12,484 bases of DNA from positions 6,304-18,787 of the forward strand of contig PLGA01000159.1 in NCBI GenBank assembly GCA_003139735.1. Reading direction: 5' to 3'. This DNA comes from Bryobacterales bacterium (lineage in GTDB: Bacteria > Acidobacteriota > Terriglobia > Bryobacterales > Bryobacteraceae). Below the pieces are notes generated by a model. The model was not told the origin of the DNA. It did not search any database and saw only the letters and a program-made list of their open reading frames with translations. The translations under genes and the position numbers were made by a program. Of this stretch, positions 1-6,938 are shown one piece after another; positions within the stretch are counted from its first letter, which is position 1, and each line of letters opens with the position of its first letter.

Positions 1-64
1 GAAATCGGGCTTATCTTAACGCCCATGCCCGGTCTGCGCGCGTCCCCTCGGACCCGCCTCTTGG

Positions 65-511
65 TTACCTTCGCGCCCGGAAGAACTCCTGAAGCAACTC
101 CACACACTCCACTCCCAGCACGCCTTCGGTCACCTCCACGGAATGGTTGAGCAGGTCCGAATCGGCCAGGCGGAATTTGCTGCGCACGCCGCCGAAGCGC
201 AGGTCGCGCGCCCCGAAGACCACACGGGCCACGCGCGCATTCACCAGTGCGCCCGCGCACATGATGCATGGCTCCAGCGTGCAGTAGATCGTCGCGCCCG
301 GCAGACGGTAATTGCCGATGCGCGCGCACGCTTCGCGCAGCGCCAGGATCTCGGCATGCGCCGTGGGATCGTTGTGGCCGGCCGGCGAGTTCCATCCACG
401 TCCCAAGATTTCGCCTTCCATCGCCACCACGGCGCCCACCGGAACCTCCTCGCCGCCCGCGCCCTCGCGCGCCAGCCGCAAGGCTTCGCGCATGTATTGT
501 TCGTCTGCCAT
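65..511 (-). CDS. tadA: tRNA-specific adenosine deaminase TadA
   Basis: This enzyme deaminates adenosine 34 to inosine in the tRNA-Arg(ACG) anticodon in the cytoplasm, letting one tRNA read several Arg codons. The 148-residue protein has the full zinc-dependent cytidine/deoxycytidylate deaminase signature: PVGAV at 24-28, HAE at 52-54 (zinc ligand His52, proton-shuttle Glu54) and PCIMC at 81-85 (zinc ligands Cys82 and Cys85). The usual NDPTAHAE context is present, and the length is normal for TadA. The frame stays open for 34 more codons upstream, to 613, but that part runs through a palindromic intergenic repeat and is not deaminase-like. I therefore start at the ATG ending at 511, giving MADEQYMREAL, a typical TadA N-terminus. 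A related cytosine or guanine deaminase is possible, but the motif spacing favours TadA. Confidence 0.93.
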   Translation of the reverse strand: MADEQYMREALRLAREGAGGEEVPVGAVVAMEGEILGRGWNSPAGHNDPTAHAEILALREACARIGNYRLPGATIYCTLEPCIMCAGALVNARVARVVFGARDLRFGGVRSKFRLADSDLLNHSVEVTEGVLGVECVELLQEFFRARR

Positions 512-545
512 CGTCTGCGCCACCGCGCAAGGCTCCAGAAAACAA

Positions 546-676
546 CTAGACAGTGGGGCAGGCCATCGTTTTTTGTGGCCTGCCTTCTTCGGTGGGGCGG
601 ACCGTGCGCCCACCGTCTCCGTGGGCCCGCCTGCCTTCCTCTGGCCTGTTGAGTTAGTTCTTGGACACTACACTAG
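546..676. repeat. Palindromic intergenic element, copy 1 (long form)
   Basis: This is a short non-coding element between the divergent tadA and DUF4337 genes. Positions 551-584 match 2787-2820 exactly over 34 bases. That block contains a perfect 9-bp stem, GGCAGGCCA (557-565) with TGGCCTGCC (576-584), around a T-rich 10-base loop. The right part (641-676, from CTGGCCTG to CTAG) matches 2826-2861 with a few differences. Between them this copy carries about 51 extra bases, including a second hairpin: GGTGGGGCG at 591-599 pairs with CGCCCACC at 607-614, with one bulged G. Both ends of this copy show CTAG near an AGTG/CACT motif, forming a loose terminal inverted repeat. It resembles a REP/MITE-type element. 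Mobility is inferred, not seen. Confidence 0.8.
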
Positions 677-678
677 CT

Positions 679-684
679 TATAAT
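679..684 (+). promoter_or_regulatory. Candidate -10 box TATAAT for the DUF4337 gene
   Basis: A perfect TATAAT lies immediately outside the right end of repeat copy 1 and 12 bases before the ATG at 697. No good -35 hexamer sits at 16-18 bp: TTGGAC at 661-666 is only 12 bp away. If used, the 5' leader would be under 10 bases. It is a weak candidate based on the -10 match alone. Confidence 0.3.
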
Positions 685-696
685 ACGGAAACCAGT

Positions 697-1224
697 ATGG
701 CAGAACTCGAAATCCATCACGAAGGCGCGCACGGCAGCGACCCCATGGGCCAAAAAGTGGGGGTGCTGGCCGCCCTGCTGGCGGTCGGTTTGGCGATCGT
801 CAGCATCTCTTCGCACCGCACCCACACGGAGGCGATCATCGAGAAATCCTCCGCCAACGATGCCTGGGCGCACTACCAATCCACGCGCGTGAAATATCAC
901 AACCTGGAACTTGGTGAAAGCCTCATCTCCGTCCTCGGCGCCAGGAACGAGGCGGTGGAGAAGGCGCTGGCCGGCTACGCCGCGCAGAAAGAGGACTACG
1001 CGAACCGCGCCAAGACCATCCAGGCCGAGGCCGAGAAGGACGACCGCGCCGCCGAAGCCGCCGAACATCGCGGGCTCCGCTACGACCTCGGCGAAGGCCT
1101 GCTCGAAATCGCGCTGGTCTTAAGCTCCCTGTATTTCATCTCGCGCAAGAAGATGTTCCCGGTGATCGGAGTAGTGGCCGGAATCGCCGGCGTAGCCATT
1201 GCCGTCACGGGCTTGCTGAGCTGA
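697..1224 (+). CDS. DUF4337-type small membrane protein
   Basis: This is a 175-residue inner-membrane protein that I place in the DUF4337 family from its layout. A hydrophobic helix lies at about 21-38, followed by a short conserved-looking stretch (HTEAIIEKSSANDAWAHYQS, about 43-62) where family members carry an Asp-x-Trp-x-x-Tyr motif. A charged Ala/Glu/Lys-rich coiled-coil region spans about 85-125, and two C-terminal helices lie at about 134-149 and 154-173. The role of the family is unknown, and nothing here suggests one. The ATG at 697 is chosen because an earlier in-frame TTG (661) lies inside the palindromic repeat; GGA at 687-689 is a weak ribosome site. The gene ends 7 bp from the end of the convergent purH and appears monocistronic. 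Confidence 0.8.
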   Translation: MAELEIHHEGAHGSDPMGQKVGVLAALLAVGLAIVSISSHRTHTEAIIEKSSANDAWAHYQSTRVKYHNLELGESLISVLGARNEAVEKALAGYAAQKEDYANRAKTIQAEAEKDDRAAEAAEHRGLRYDLGEGLLEIALVLSSLYFISRKKMFPVIGVVAGIAGVAIAVTGLLS

Positions 1225-1231
1225 GTGGGAA

Positions 1232-2761
1232 TTAGTGCCGGAAATGCCGCACGCCCGTGAAAACCATGGCCACGCCTAACCGGTCCGCCGCGGCGATCAC
1301 TTCCTCGTCGCGCACCGAACCGCCCGGTTGGATAAACGCCGTCGCGCCATGCTTCACGGCTTCCTCCACGCCATCGGGAAACGGGAAGAACGCATCGGAG
1401 GCCACCACCGTGCCCGTTAGCGGCAGTACCGCCTTCATGGCGCCGATCTTGACCGAATCTACCCGGCTCATCTGCCCGGCCCCGACCCCCACCGCTTGCC
1501 CCGCGCTGGCGTAAACGATGGCGTTCGACTTCACGTGCTTGGCCACCTTCCAGGCGAACTCCATCGCGGCCCATTCGTCTTCGGAGGGGACGCGGTGCGT
1601 CTTTACCACGGCTGCGGAGCGCTCCAGTTTGGCGCAGTCCACCGTCTGCGCCAGGTACCCGCCGGAGATGGATTTCACCACCAGGCGATCATGGCCGGCG
1701 GCCACGCGCATCAGCCGCAGGTTCTTCTTGGCCCGCAGAATGGCGAGCGCTTCCGGAGCGTAATCCGGCGCCGCGATGGCCTCGATAAACGTCTTGGCGA
1801 TCGCGCGCGCGCTCTCTTCGTCCAGCGTCCGGTTCAGCCCGATTACGCCGCCATAAGCCGAAATCGGATCGCATTCGAAAGCCTTGCGGTACGCCTCCGC
1901 CAAAGAATCCCGCTCCGCGCAGCCGCACGGGTTGGTGTGCTTGACGATGACGGCCGCCGCCCGCTCAAACTCGCCGGCCAGTTGCCACGCCGCGTCCAGA
2001 TCCACCAGGTTGTTGTAGGAGAGTTCCTTGCCGTGCAACTGCTCCGCGCCGGCAATGCCTCTGCCGCGAGCGCCGTAGAGCGCCGCAGCCTGGTGCGGGT
2101 TTTCGCCGTATCGCAAGTCCATCAATTTCGCGGCGCGCAGGTTGAGGTCCAGGGGCAGTGGACTGGCGCAGTCCTCCCGTTCGAGGCGCGCGCTGATGGC
2201 GGCATCGTAGTCGGCCGTAGTGCGGAAGGCCTTTTTCGCCAGCCGCCACCTGGTTTCGAGCGAAAGCGCGCCGCCGCCCGCCCGCAGTTCTTCGACGATG
2301 GCGGCGTAATCGTCCGGCGAGACCACCACCGCCACGTCCTGGTAATTCTTGGCCGCCGCGCGGATCATGGTGGGCCCGCCGATATCGATATTCTCGATCA
2401 GTTCCTCGAGGCGCGCGCCTTCCCTGGCCGCCACTTCCTCAAAGCGGTAGAGATTCACCACGATCATGTCGATGGGGACAATCCCGTGCTCCGCGAGCGC
2501 CCGCATGTGGTCCTCGCGCGAACGCATGGCCAGAATTCCGCCCGCAATCTTGGGGTGCAGGGTTTTCAATCGCCCGTCGAGCATCTCGGGAAAGCCGGTC
2601 GCTTCAGAGACGTCTTTTACCGGCGTCCCGGATTCGCGGATCAGGCGCGCGGTCCCGCCGGTGGAGACGATCTCCGCGCCCATCGCGCTCAGTTCGCGCG
2701 CGAATTCCACGATGCCGGTTTTATCGGTAACACTGATGAGTACGCGCTGGAGTTTGTGCAT
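1232..2761 (-). CDS. purH: Bifunctional AICAR transformylase / IMP cyclohydrolase PurH
   Basis: PurH carries out the last two steps of de novo purine synthesis in the cytoplasm. It formylates AICAR with 10-formyl-THF to FAICAR, then closes the ring to IMP. The protein is 509 residues, as expected for full-length PurH. The N-terminal IMP cyclohydrolase (MGS-like) domain spans about 1-150, with STGGTA at 33-38, [10 protein letters not shown] at 66-75 and [16 protein letters not shown] at 124-139. The C-terminal transformylase domain has YGENPHQ at 218-224, the catalytic Lys274-His275 in KHTNPCG, DAFFPF at 456-461, and the usual closing TGVRHF. Nothing is broken or missing. No clear Shine-Dalgarno sequence precedes the ATG. 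Palindromic repeat copy 2 lies 25 bases upstream of the start, so it would be in the mRNA leader if transcription begins beyond it. Confidence 0.98.
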   Translation of the reverse strand: MHKLQRVLISVTDKTGIVEFARELSAMGAEIVSTGGTARLIRESGTPVKDVSEATGFPEMLDGRLKTLHPKIAGGILAMRSREDHMRALAEHGIVPIDMIVVNLYRFEEVAAREGARLEELIENIDIGGPTMIRAAAKNYQDVAVVVSPDDYAAIVEELRAGGGALSLETRWRLAKKAFRTTADYDAAISARLEREDCASPLPLDLNLRAAKLMDLRYGENPHQAAALYGARGRGIAGAEQLHGKELSYNNLVDLDAAWQLAGEFERAAAVIVKHTNPCGCAERDSLAEAYRKAFECDPISAYGGVIGLNRTLDEESARAIAKTFIEAIAAPDYAPEALAILRAKKNLRLMRVAAGHDRLVVKSISGGYLAQTVDCAKLERSAAVVKTHRVPSEDEWAAMEFAWKVAKHVKSNAIVYASAGQAVGVGAGQMSRVDSVKIGAMKAVLPLTGTVVASDAFFPFPDGVEEAVKHGATAFIQPGGSVRDEEVIAAADRLGVAMVFTGVRHFRH

Positions 2762-2786
2762 CTACACGCAAGATAGCAGACCGGAC

Positions 2787-2861
2787 CAGTGGGGCAGGCC
2801 ATCGTTTTTTGTGGCCTGCCTTTTTCTGGCCTGCTCAGTTAATTCTGGGACACTACGCTAG
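2787..2861. repeat. Palindromic intergenic element, copy 2 (short form)
   Basis: This is the second copy of the element at 546-676. Bases 2787-2820 are identical to 551-584, with the perfect 9-bp stem at 2793-2801 and 2812-2820. The tail 2826-2861 (CTGGCCTG to CTAG) matches 641-676 with a few substitutions. Here only five T residues separate hairpin and tail, against about 56 bases in copy 1. On the plus strand the stem followed by T5 looks like an intrinsic terminator, but no plus-strand gene ends here. The element sits between the zinc-ribbon gene and purH, both minus strand. The last three bases of the zinc-ribbon gene (its TAG stop) fall inside the terminal CTAG. Confidence 0.8.
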
Positions 2862-3100
2862 TCGTCGTAAACCAGCAGGTCGTCACCCCGGTACTGATGC
2901 GTTTTCCCGCAGTCCGGATTTCCGCAGGTCAATGTTCCTTGCCAAGCCGCATTCACAAAATCCGGGGAGTTCTTTGCGATCGGCTTATATAAGGCTGCAG
3001 CCATTTCTATCGCTCGTACGCCTCGAATGTACTCGTCCTCGACCTCTATCCTCCCTCGGCAGCCCCTGCAAATCACTCCCACTCGATAAGCCACCACCAC
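2858..3100 (-). CDS. Small zinc-ribbon-like protein of unknown function
   Basis: This is an 80-residue protein I cannot name. It has two cysteine pairs, CRGC at about 11-14 and CGNPDC at about 59-64, separated by an Ala/Ile-rich middle. The layout fits a two-knuckle zinc ribbon. The C-terminus is acidic and there is no signal peptide or membrane segment, so a small cytoplasmic metal-binding protein is likely. Translation probably starts at the first of three consecutive GTG codons (3100-3098): an in-frame TAG lies 12 bases upstream, and AGAGG (3111-3107) sits six bases before the first GTG. The stop codon lies in the terminal CTAG of palindromic repeat copy 2, so insertion of that element may have set or trimmed the 3' end. 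It could be co-transcribed with purH. The cysteine pattern and ribosome site support it being real. Confidence 0.62.
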   Translation of the reverse strand: MVVAYRVGVICRGCRGRIEVEDEYIRGVRAIEMAAALYKPIAKNSPDFVNAAWQGTLTCGNPDCGKTHQYRGDDLLVYDD

Positions 3101-3212
3101 ACTATACCTCTAGCCGCTTCGGGCCGGATTCTCGCCGGCCCCGTTCGCCAGTCACAGGGCTTATCTAGCTGAAAATAAATAGCTTCCCAGCCGCTGCAGA
3201 AGCCCCATGTTC

Positions 3213-3218
3213 TATAAT
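3213..3218 (+). promoter_or_regulatory. Candidate -10 box TATAAT for the lolA-pil operon
   Basis: A perfect TATAAT lies in the AT-richer part of the leader, about 250 bp before the chosen lolA start. No convincing -35 hexamer is seen at 16-18 bp (3190-3195 reads GCCGCT). If active, it would give a leader of about 240 bases carrying the 56-bp repeats. The upstream ATG at 3217 overlaps this box, a further reason not to use that ATG. Confidence 0.35.
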
Positions 3219-3293
3219 GGGATCGGCTGACATGTCTTCGCTTAAACCAAACCGCCCGTCCGCGGCAGACGCAAGTCCCGCGCCCCACACAAA

Positions 3294-3423
3294 CGCCAAA
3301 CGAACCCAATCTCGAAATCCACCGCTCCTCGGCCGCCCTAAACGCTCCGCGCCAAACGAACCCAATCCCGACATCCAACGCTCTGCGCCGGCCCTCCGCG
3401 CATTGCGCCAAACGAACCCAATC
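3294..3423. repeat. Tandem repeat with 56-bp period (about 2.3 units)
   Basis: The 18-base motif CGCCAAACGAACCCAATC occurs exactly at 3294-3311, 3350-3367 and 3406-3423, each 56 bases apart. The 38 bases between motifs are only partly alike (both contain a CGACATCCAACGCTC-like part and a GGCC core). Because 56 is not a multiple of 3, the motif reads KRTQS, NEPNP and TNPIR in successive units, which argues against coding. Similar motif arrays occur, to my recollection, between genes in other environmental bacterial genomes. Their function is unknown. Confidence 0.85.
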
Positions 3424-3462
3424 CGGCTCCACGTTTCCCCGTCCCGCTGCGTCAAACTGTCT

Positions 3463-4095
3463 GTGAGCCCACTTCGGCTATGGATCGGTCTGCTCGCTGT
3501 GTCGGCCTTTGCCGCCGATCCTGGCTTGGACAAGCTGCTCAAAAGCGTCGAAAATCGCTACAATAATTCCAAGACCCTCCAAGTCCTTTTTAATGAATTG
3601 TATACGCCACAGGGGAAGCCCCCGCGCTCGGAAAGTGGGACGCTGCTGCTCCGCAAGCCGGGGCGCATGCGCTGGGAATACTCCCAACCCAAGGGCAAAC
3701 TGTTCGTCTCCGACGGCAAGTCTTTCTGGCTCTACACCCCGGCCGATAACCGTGCCGAGCAAATGAAGCTCCAGGAGAGCGAGGACATGCACGCGCCGCT
3801 GGCATTCCTCCTGGGCCGGTTGAACTTCAATAAGGACTTCCAGAATTTGCAGTCGCGCCCGGATGGCGCCGCCACGCGCATCACCGCCCAGCCCAAAACG
3901 GACAACCTGCCCTACACCGCCGTGGAATTCGTGGTCGCGCCGGATTCCCAGATTACGGAGGTGAAGGTCACCGGGTTCGATAACTCCATTCTCGACTTCC
4001 ACTTCGACCGCGAAAAGCTCGATCCGCCGCTCGATGCCAAGCTCTTCCAATTCAAGCCGCCGGCGGGCGCCGAAGTGGTCGAGGGGGATCGGTAG
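3463..4095 (+). CDS. lolA: LolA-like outer-membrane lipoprotein carrier
   Basis: LolA proteins carry lipoproteins through the periplasm from the LolCDE exporter to the outer membrane. Starting at GTG 3463 gives 210 residues, normal for the family. A clean signal peptide follows: a short positive start, hydrophobic LWIGLLAVSAFA, and probable cleavage after Ala17 (AFA/ADP). The mature part matches the LolA half-barrel pattern: SGTLLLRKPGRMRWEYSQP (58-76), then GKLFVSDGKSFWLYTP (78-93) and a PLAFLLGR segment at 112-119. No strong Shine-Dalgarno sequence precedes the GTG. The frame is open upstream to 3217, but that region is repeat-derived and would bury the signal peptide. The gene ends 3 bp before pilC, so it is probably co-transcribed with the filament genes. 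The family call is firm. A dedicated role in placing a filament-linked lipoprotein or secretin is inference. Confidence 0.85.
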   Translation: MSPLRLWIGLLAVSAFAADPGLDKLLKSVENRYNNSKTLQVLFNELYTPQGKPPRSESGTLLLRKPGRMRWEYSQPKGKLFVSDGKSFWLYTPADNRAEQMKLQESEDMHAPLAFLLGRLNFNKDFQNLQSRPDGAATRITAQPKTDNLPYTAVEFVVAPDSQITEVKVTGFDNSILDFHFDREKLDPPLDAKLFQFKPPAGAEVVEGDR

Positions 4096-4098
4096 GAC

Positions 4099-5301
4099 AT
4101 GGCCGAGTTCGTCCTCAAGTACGCCGACGGCCGCGGGCAGATCCACCAACAGGTGGCCTCCGCCAGCTCCGAAAAGGAACTGCGCGACCGGTACTCGCAG
4201 CAGGGCTTCCTGATTTACTCCGTCAACCCCCGCGTGACCGCGCTCGTAGGCTCGGGCCCTCGCCGCAAGAAAGTCAACCTCGAGAAGTTCCTCATCTTCA
4301 ACCAGCAGTTCGTGACCCTCATCCGCGCCGGCCTGCCCATCCTGAAGTCGCTCGACCTGCTGGCCGACCGGCTCACCGATCCTAAACTGGGGCCCCACAT
4401 CCAGGCGGTTCGGGACGAGGTCCGCAACGGCGCCCTGCTCTCCGATGCGTTTCGCCAGCAGGGCGTCTTTCCCAGGATCTACGCCACCTCCGTGCTGGCG
4501 GGTGAGAAGAGCGGCAGCCTGACCGAGGTGCTCGACCGGTACATCGGCTACCAGAAGACCTCGCTGGCCGTGAGGAAGAAGGTCATGGTATCGCTGATGT
4601 ACCCGTGCGTGCTGCTCGTGCTGGTCACCATCCTGATGGTGTTCCTGGTCACCTACGTGGTGCCGACTTTCGCCACCCTGTATAGCAGCATGCAGGCCAA
4701 GCTGCCCGCCATGACCGTGGCGCTGATCGCCATCGGGACCACTGCGCGCGCCTACATCGTGGCGTTCGCCGCCGTCCTGGTGACGGGCATCCTGTTCTTC
4801 CGCTGGTGGTCGCGTAGGGAGTCCGCGCGCGGCGCGATCGATCGCGTCAGGATGCGGATTCCTATCGCCGGCGAGATCTGGCTCAAGTACCAGGTAGCCC
4901 AACTGTCGCGTATTTTGAGCACCCTGTTGACGGGCGGCATCCCGCTGGTTCAGGCCATGGAGACCGCCGCCGATTCGCTCGGCACGCCGCTGCTCCGGGG
5001 GGCCATCGAGCGCGCCGGCAAGAGCGTGCGCGAAGGCCAGTCTCTATCCACCTCCCTCAAAGCCTCGAACCTGTTCCCCGGCCTGGCCATCGACATGATC
5101 GAGGTGGGCGAATCCACCGGCGCTCTGCCGGCCATGCTGAACAGCGTGGCGGAGTTCTTTGAGGACGACGTCAACACCCGTATGGCGGCTACCCTCTCGC
5201 TGGTCGAGCCGGCCATTATGATCTTCATGGGTATGTTCGTGGCATTCGTGCTGATTTCCCTGTATCTGCCGATCTTTTCCCTGGCCGATACCATCCGGTG
5301 A
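4099..5301 (+). CDS. pilC: Type IV filament inner-membrane platform protein PilC/GspF
   Basis: This is the polytopic platform protein on which the assembly ATPase acts to push pilin subunits out of the inner membrane. At 400 residues it has the usual PilC length. Two T2SSF domains are visible: the first at about 64-187 (FNQQFVTLIRAGLPI, then GALLSDAFRQQGVFP and AGEKSGSL), the second at about 264-390 (YQVAQLSRILSTLLTGGIPL, then the parallel FPGLAIDMIEVGESTGALP). Membrane helices lie at about 168-190, 215-235 and 370-392. The N-terminal 60 residues resemble the short cytoplasmic lead-in common in PilC. It starts 3 bp after lolA with GGTAGGA just upstream, and ends 3 bp before pilB. PilC and GspF cannot be told apart from this sequence alone; the PilM/N/O neighbours favour the pilus naming. 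Confidence 0.95.
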   Translation: MAEFVLKYADGRGQIHQQVASASSEKELRDRYSQQGFLIYSVNPRVTALVGSGPRRKKVNLEKFLIFNQQFVTLIRAGLPILKSLDLLADRLTDPKLGPHIQAVRDEVRNGALLSDAFRQQGVFPRIYATSVLAGEKSGSLTEVLDRYIGYQKTSLAVRKKVMVSLMYPCVLLVLVTILMVFLVTYVVPTFATLYSSMQAKLPAMTVALIAIGTTARAYIVAFAAVLVTGILFFRWWSRRESARGAIDRVRMRIPIAGEIWLKYQVAQLSRILSTLLTGGIPLVQAMETAADSLGTPLLRGAIERAGKSVREGQSLSTSLKASNLFPGLAIDMIEVGESTGALPAMLNSVAEFFEDDVNTRMAATLSLVEPAIMIFMGMFVAFVLISLYLPIFSLADTIR

Positions 5302-5304
5302 CGC

Positions 5305-6930
5305 ATGGCGACTACTGAAAGACTGAAGCTCGTCGACCCCGCCGCGGAAGAGCGCCAGTCGCGCGCCATGGCGGAGCGCTACCGCTGCGAATACGTGGAT
5401 CTGCGGGAAGCCGCCATCGATCACGACCTGTTCCGCTCCATCCCGGTGGACCTGATGTTCCGCTACAACTTCGTGCCCATGCAAGCTCGCAACGGCACGC
5501 TGGAGATCGCGCTGGCCGATCCGCGGAACCTCAACCTCATCGATGAGCTGACCCTGCTGCTGAACCGCAAGCTGCTCATCAAGGTGGCCACCCTTACGCA
5601 GATTGCCGAACTGCTGAAGAAGACCGAACAATCGCAGCGCGTGCTGGAGGAAGTCACCGAGGGCTTCGCGCTCGACGTGGTGGCTGAGGATGGCGATTCC
5701 GATGAGACGCTCTCCATCGACAAGCTCACGGCTACCGATAGCGACATCGCTCCCGTCATCAAGCTGGTGGACACCACCATCTTCAACGCCCTGGAGCGGA
5801 GGGCCAGCGATATTCACATCGAATCGCGCGACCAGGAAGTGGCCATCAAGTACCGCATCGATGGCGTGCTGCACTACGCCATGCCGCCCATCGCCAAGGA
5901 CTGGCAATCCACCATCATTTCGCGCATCAAGGTGATGAGCGAGCTGGATATCGCCGAGAAGCGCGTGCCCCAGGACGGGCGCTTCCGCGTGCGTTACAAG
6001 AACCGGCTGATCGATTTCCGCGTTTCCATCATGCCCACCATCCACGGCGAGGACGCCGTGCTCAGGGTGCTCGACAAGGAATCGATGAGCGAGAAGTTCG
6101 CCAAACTGTCGCTCGACGTGGTGGGATTTTCCGACGCCGATCTGACCAAGTTCCGCCGCTACATCACGGAGCCTTACGGCATGGTGCTCGTGACCGGCCC
6201 CACCGGGTCGGGCAAGACCACCACGCTCTACGCCGCGCTCAGCGAAATCAAGAACGACGAGGATAAAATCGTCACCATCGAAGATCCGGTGGAGTACCAG
6301 ATTAAAGGCATCACGCAGATCCCCGTGAATGAGAAGAAGGGTCTCACCTTCGCGCGCGGCCTGCGGTCCATTCTGCGCCACGACCCGGACAAGATCATGG
6401 TGGGCGAAATCCGCGATCAGGAGACCGCGCAGATCGCCATCAATTCCGCCCTCACCGGCCACCTGGTGTTCACCACGGTGCACGCCAACAATGTGCTCGA
6501 CGTGCTGGGCCGCTTCTTGAATATGGGCGTCGAGCCGTACAATTTCGTTTCGTCGCTCAATTGCATCCTGGCGCAGCGCCTGGTACGCGTGATCTGCGAC
6601 AAATGCGCGCGGAAAGTTCACTACCCGGAGAGCTTCCTGATCGAGAGCGGCCTCAATCCCGACCAATGGCGGGAGTTTGAGTTTAGCGAAGGCGCGGGAT
6701 GTTTCGAGTGCGGCGGCACGGGCTTTCGCGGACGTTCGGCCATCCACGAGCTGCTCGATCTGAACGACCGCATCCGCGAGATGATTCTGAACCGCCGGCC
6801 GAGCTCCGAGATTCGCCGCGTCGCCCGCGAGGAAGGCATGACCTTCCTCCGCGAATCCGCCGTGGAAAAGATGCGCGCCGGCATAACCACCCTGCGCGAG
6901 ATCAATAAGGTGACGTTCATTGAAGGCTAG
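5305..6930 (+). CDS. pilB: Type IV filament assembly ATPase PilB/GspE
   Basis: This hexameric cytoplasmic ATPase powers filament extension. It is 541 residues, complete. An N-terminal MshEN-type region spans about 20-120 (FVPMQARNGTLEIALADPRN at 56-75 is typical, often linked to c-di-GMP or nucleotide sensing in this family). The N2 domain follows at about 145-260 (ASDIHIES at 167-174). The C-terminal RecA-like domain has Walker A GPTGSGKT at 298-305, an Asp box TIEDPVE at 324-330 with the catalytic-type Glu326, Walker B IMVGEIRD at 364-371 and a His box LTGHLVFTTVHANN at 383-396. Zinc-binding pairs CDKC (431-434) and CFEC (466-469) mark it as an assembly ATPase and not a PilT retraction motor. 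It follows pilC by 3 bp. The next gene, pilM, lies 153 bp away across an inverted repeat. Confidence 0.96.
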   Translation: MATTERLKLVDPAAEERQSRAMAERYRCEYVDLREAAIDHDLFRSIPVDLMFRYNFVPMQARNGTLEIALADPRNLNLIDELTLLLNRKLLIKVATLTQIAELLKKTEQSQRVLEEVTEGFALDVVAEDGDSDETLSIDKLTATDSDIAPVIKLVDTTIFNALERRASDIHIESRDQEVAIKYRIDGVLHYAMPPIAKDWQSTIISRIKVMSELDIAEKRVPQDGRFRVRYKNRLIDFRVSIMPTIHGEDAVLRVLDKESMSEKFAKLSLDVVGFSDADLTKFRRYITEPYGMVLVTGPTGSGKTTTLYAALSEIKNDEDKIVTIEDPVEYQIKGITQIPVNEKKGLTFARGLRSILRHDPDKIMVGEIRDQETAQIAINSALTGHLVFTTVHANNVLDVLGRFLNMGVEPYNFVSSLNCILAQRLVRVICDKCARKVHYPESFLIESGLNPDQWREFEFSEGAGCFECGGTGFRGRSAIHELLDLNDRIREMILNRRPSSEIRRVAREEGMTFLRESAVEKMRAGITTLREINKVTFIEG

Positions 6931-6938
6931 AAACAATC

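Larger units (their letters stand above)
3101..3462. other. Non-coding leader region upstream of the lolA-pil genes
   Basis: This 362-bp stretch separates the minus-strand zinc-ribbon gene from the plus-strand operon. A perfect 7-bp GC hairpin, GGGCCGG (3121-3127) with CCGGCCC (3135-3141), has no T-tract. It is followed by an AT-rich patch around 3160-3185, a TATAAT at 3213-3218, and a 56-bp-period repeat from 3294. The lolA frame stays open across much of it, from an ATG at 3217. I treat that part as non-coding: it is low in family-like sequence, and the repeat motif falls in all three frames. Confidence 0.65.

Noticed and set aside
7..24. Hairpin downstream of tadA (GGGC with GCCC, minus strand)
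   Set aside because: The stem is only four GC pairs plus a bulged TTA/TAA extension, with no proper T-tract. It is too weak to call a terminator.
512..613. N-terminal extension of tadA
   Set aside because: The extra 34 codons run through palindromic repeat copy 1, and the ATG ending at 511 gives a standard TadA N-terminus.
1496..2776. A 426-codon open frame on the plus strand opposite purH
   Set aside because: purH is unmistakable on the minus strand; this frame is its shadow.
2793..2825. Intrinsic terminator on the plus strand (9-bp stem plus T5)
   Set aside because: It has the right shape, but no plus-strand gene ends nearby and the same hairpin recurs in copy 1 without the T-run. It is better explained as part of the repeat element.
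3121..3141. Perfect 7-bp GC hairpin in the leader region as a terminator or riboswitch
   Set aside because: There is no T-tract on either strand and no conserved riboswitch architecture around it; it is noted only as part of the non-coding region.
3294..3423. CRISPR array
   Set aside because: Core motifs of 18 bp at 56-bp spacing superficially resemble repeat-spacer units. However, the spacers resemble each other, there are only three cores and no cas genes are present.
3478..4902. A 474-codon open frame on the minus strand opposite lolA and pilC
   Set aside because: It has the same antisense character, crosses two supported genes and has no domain signature.
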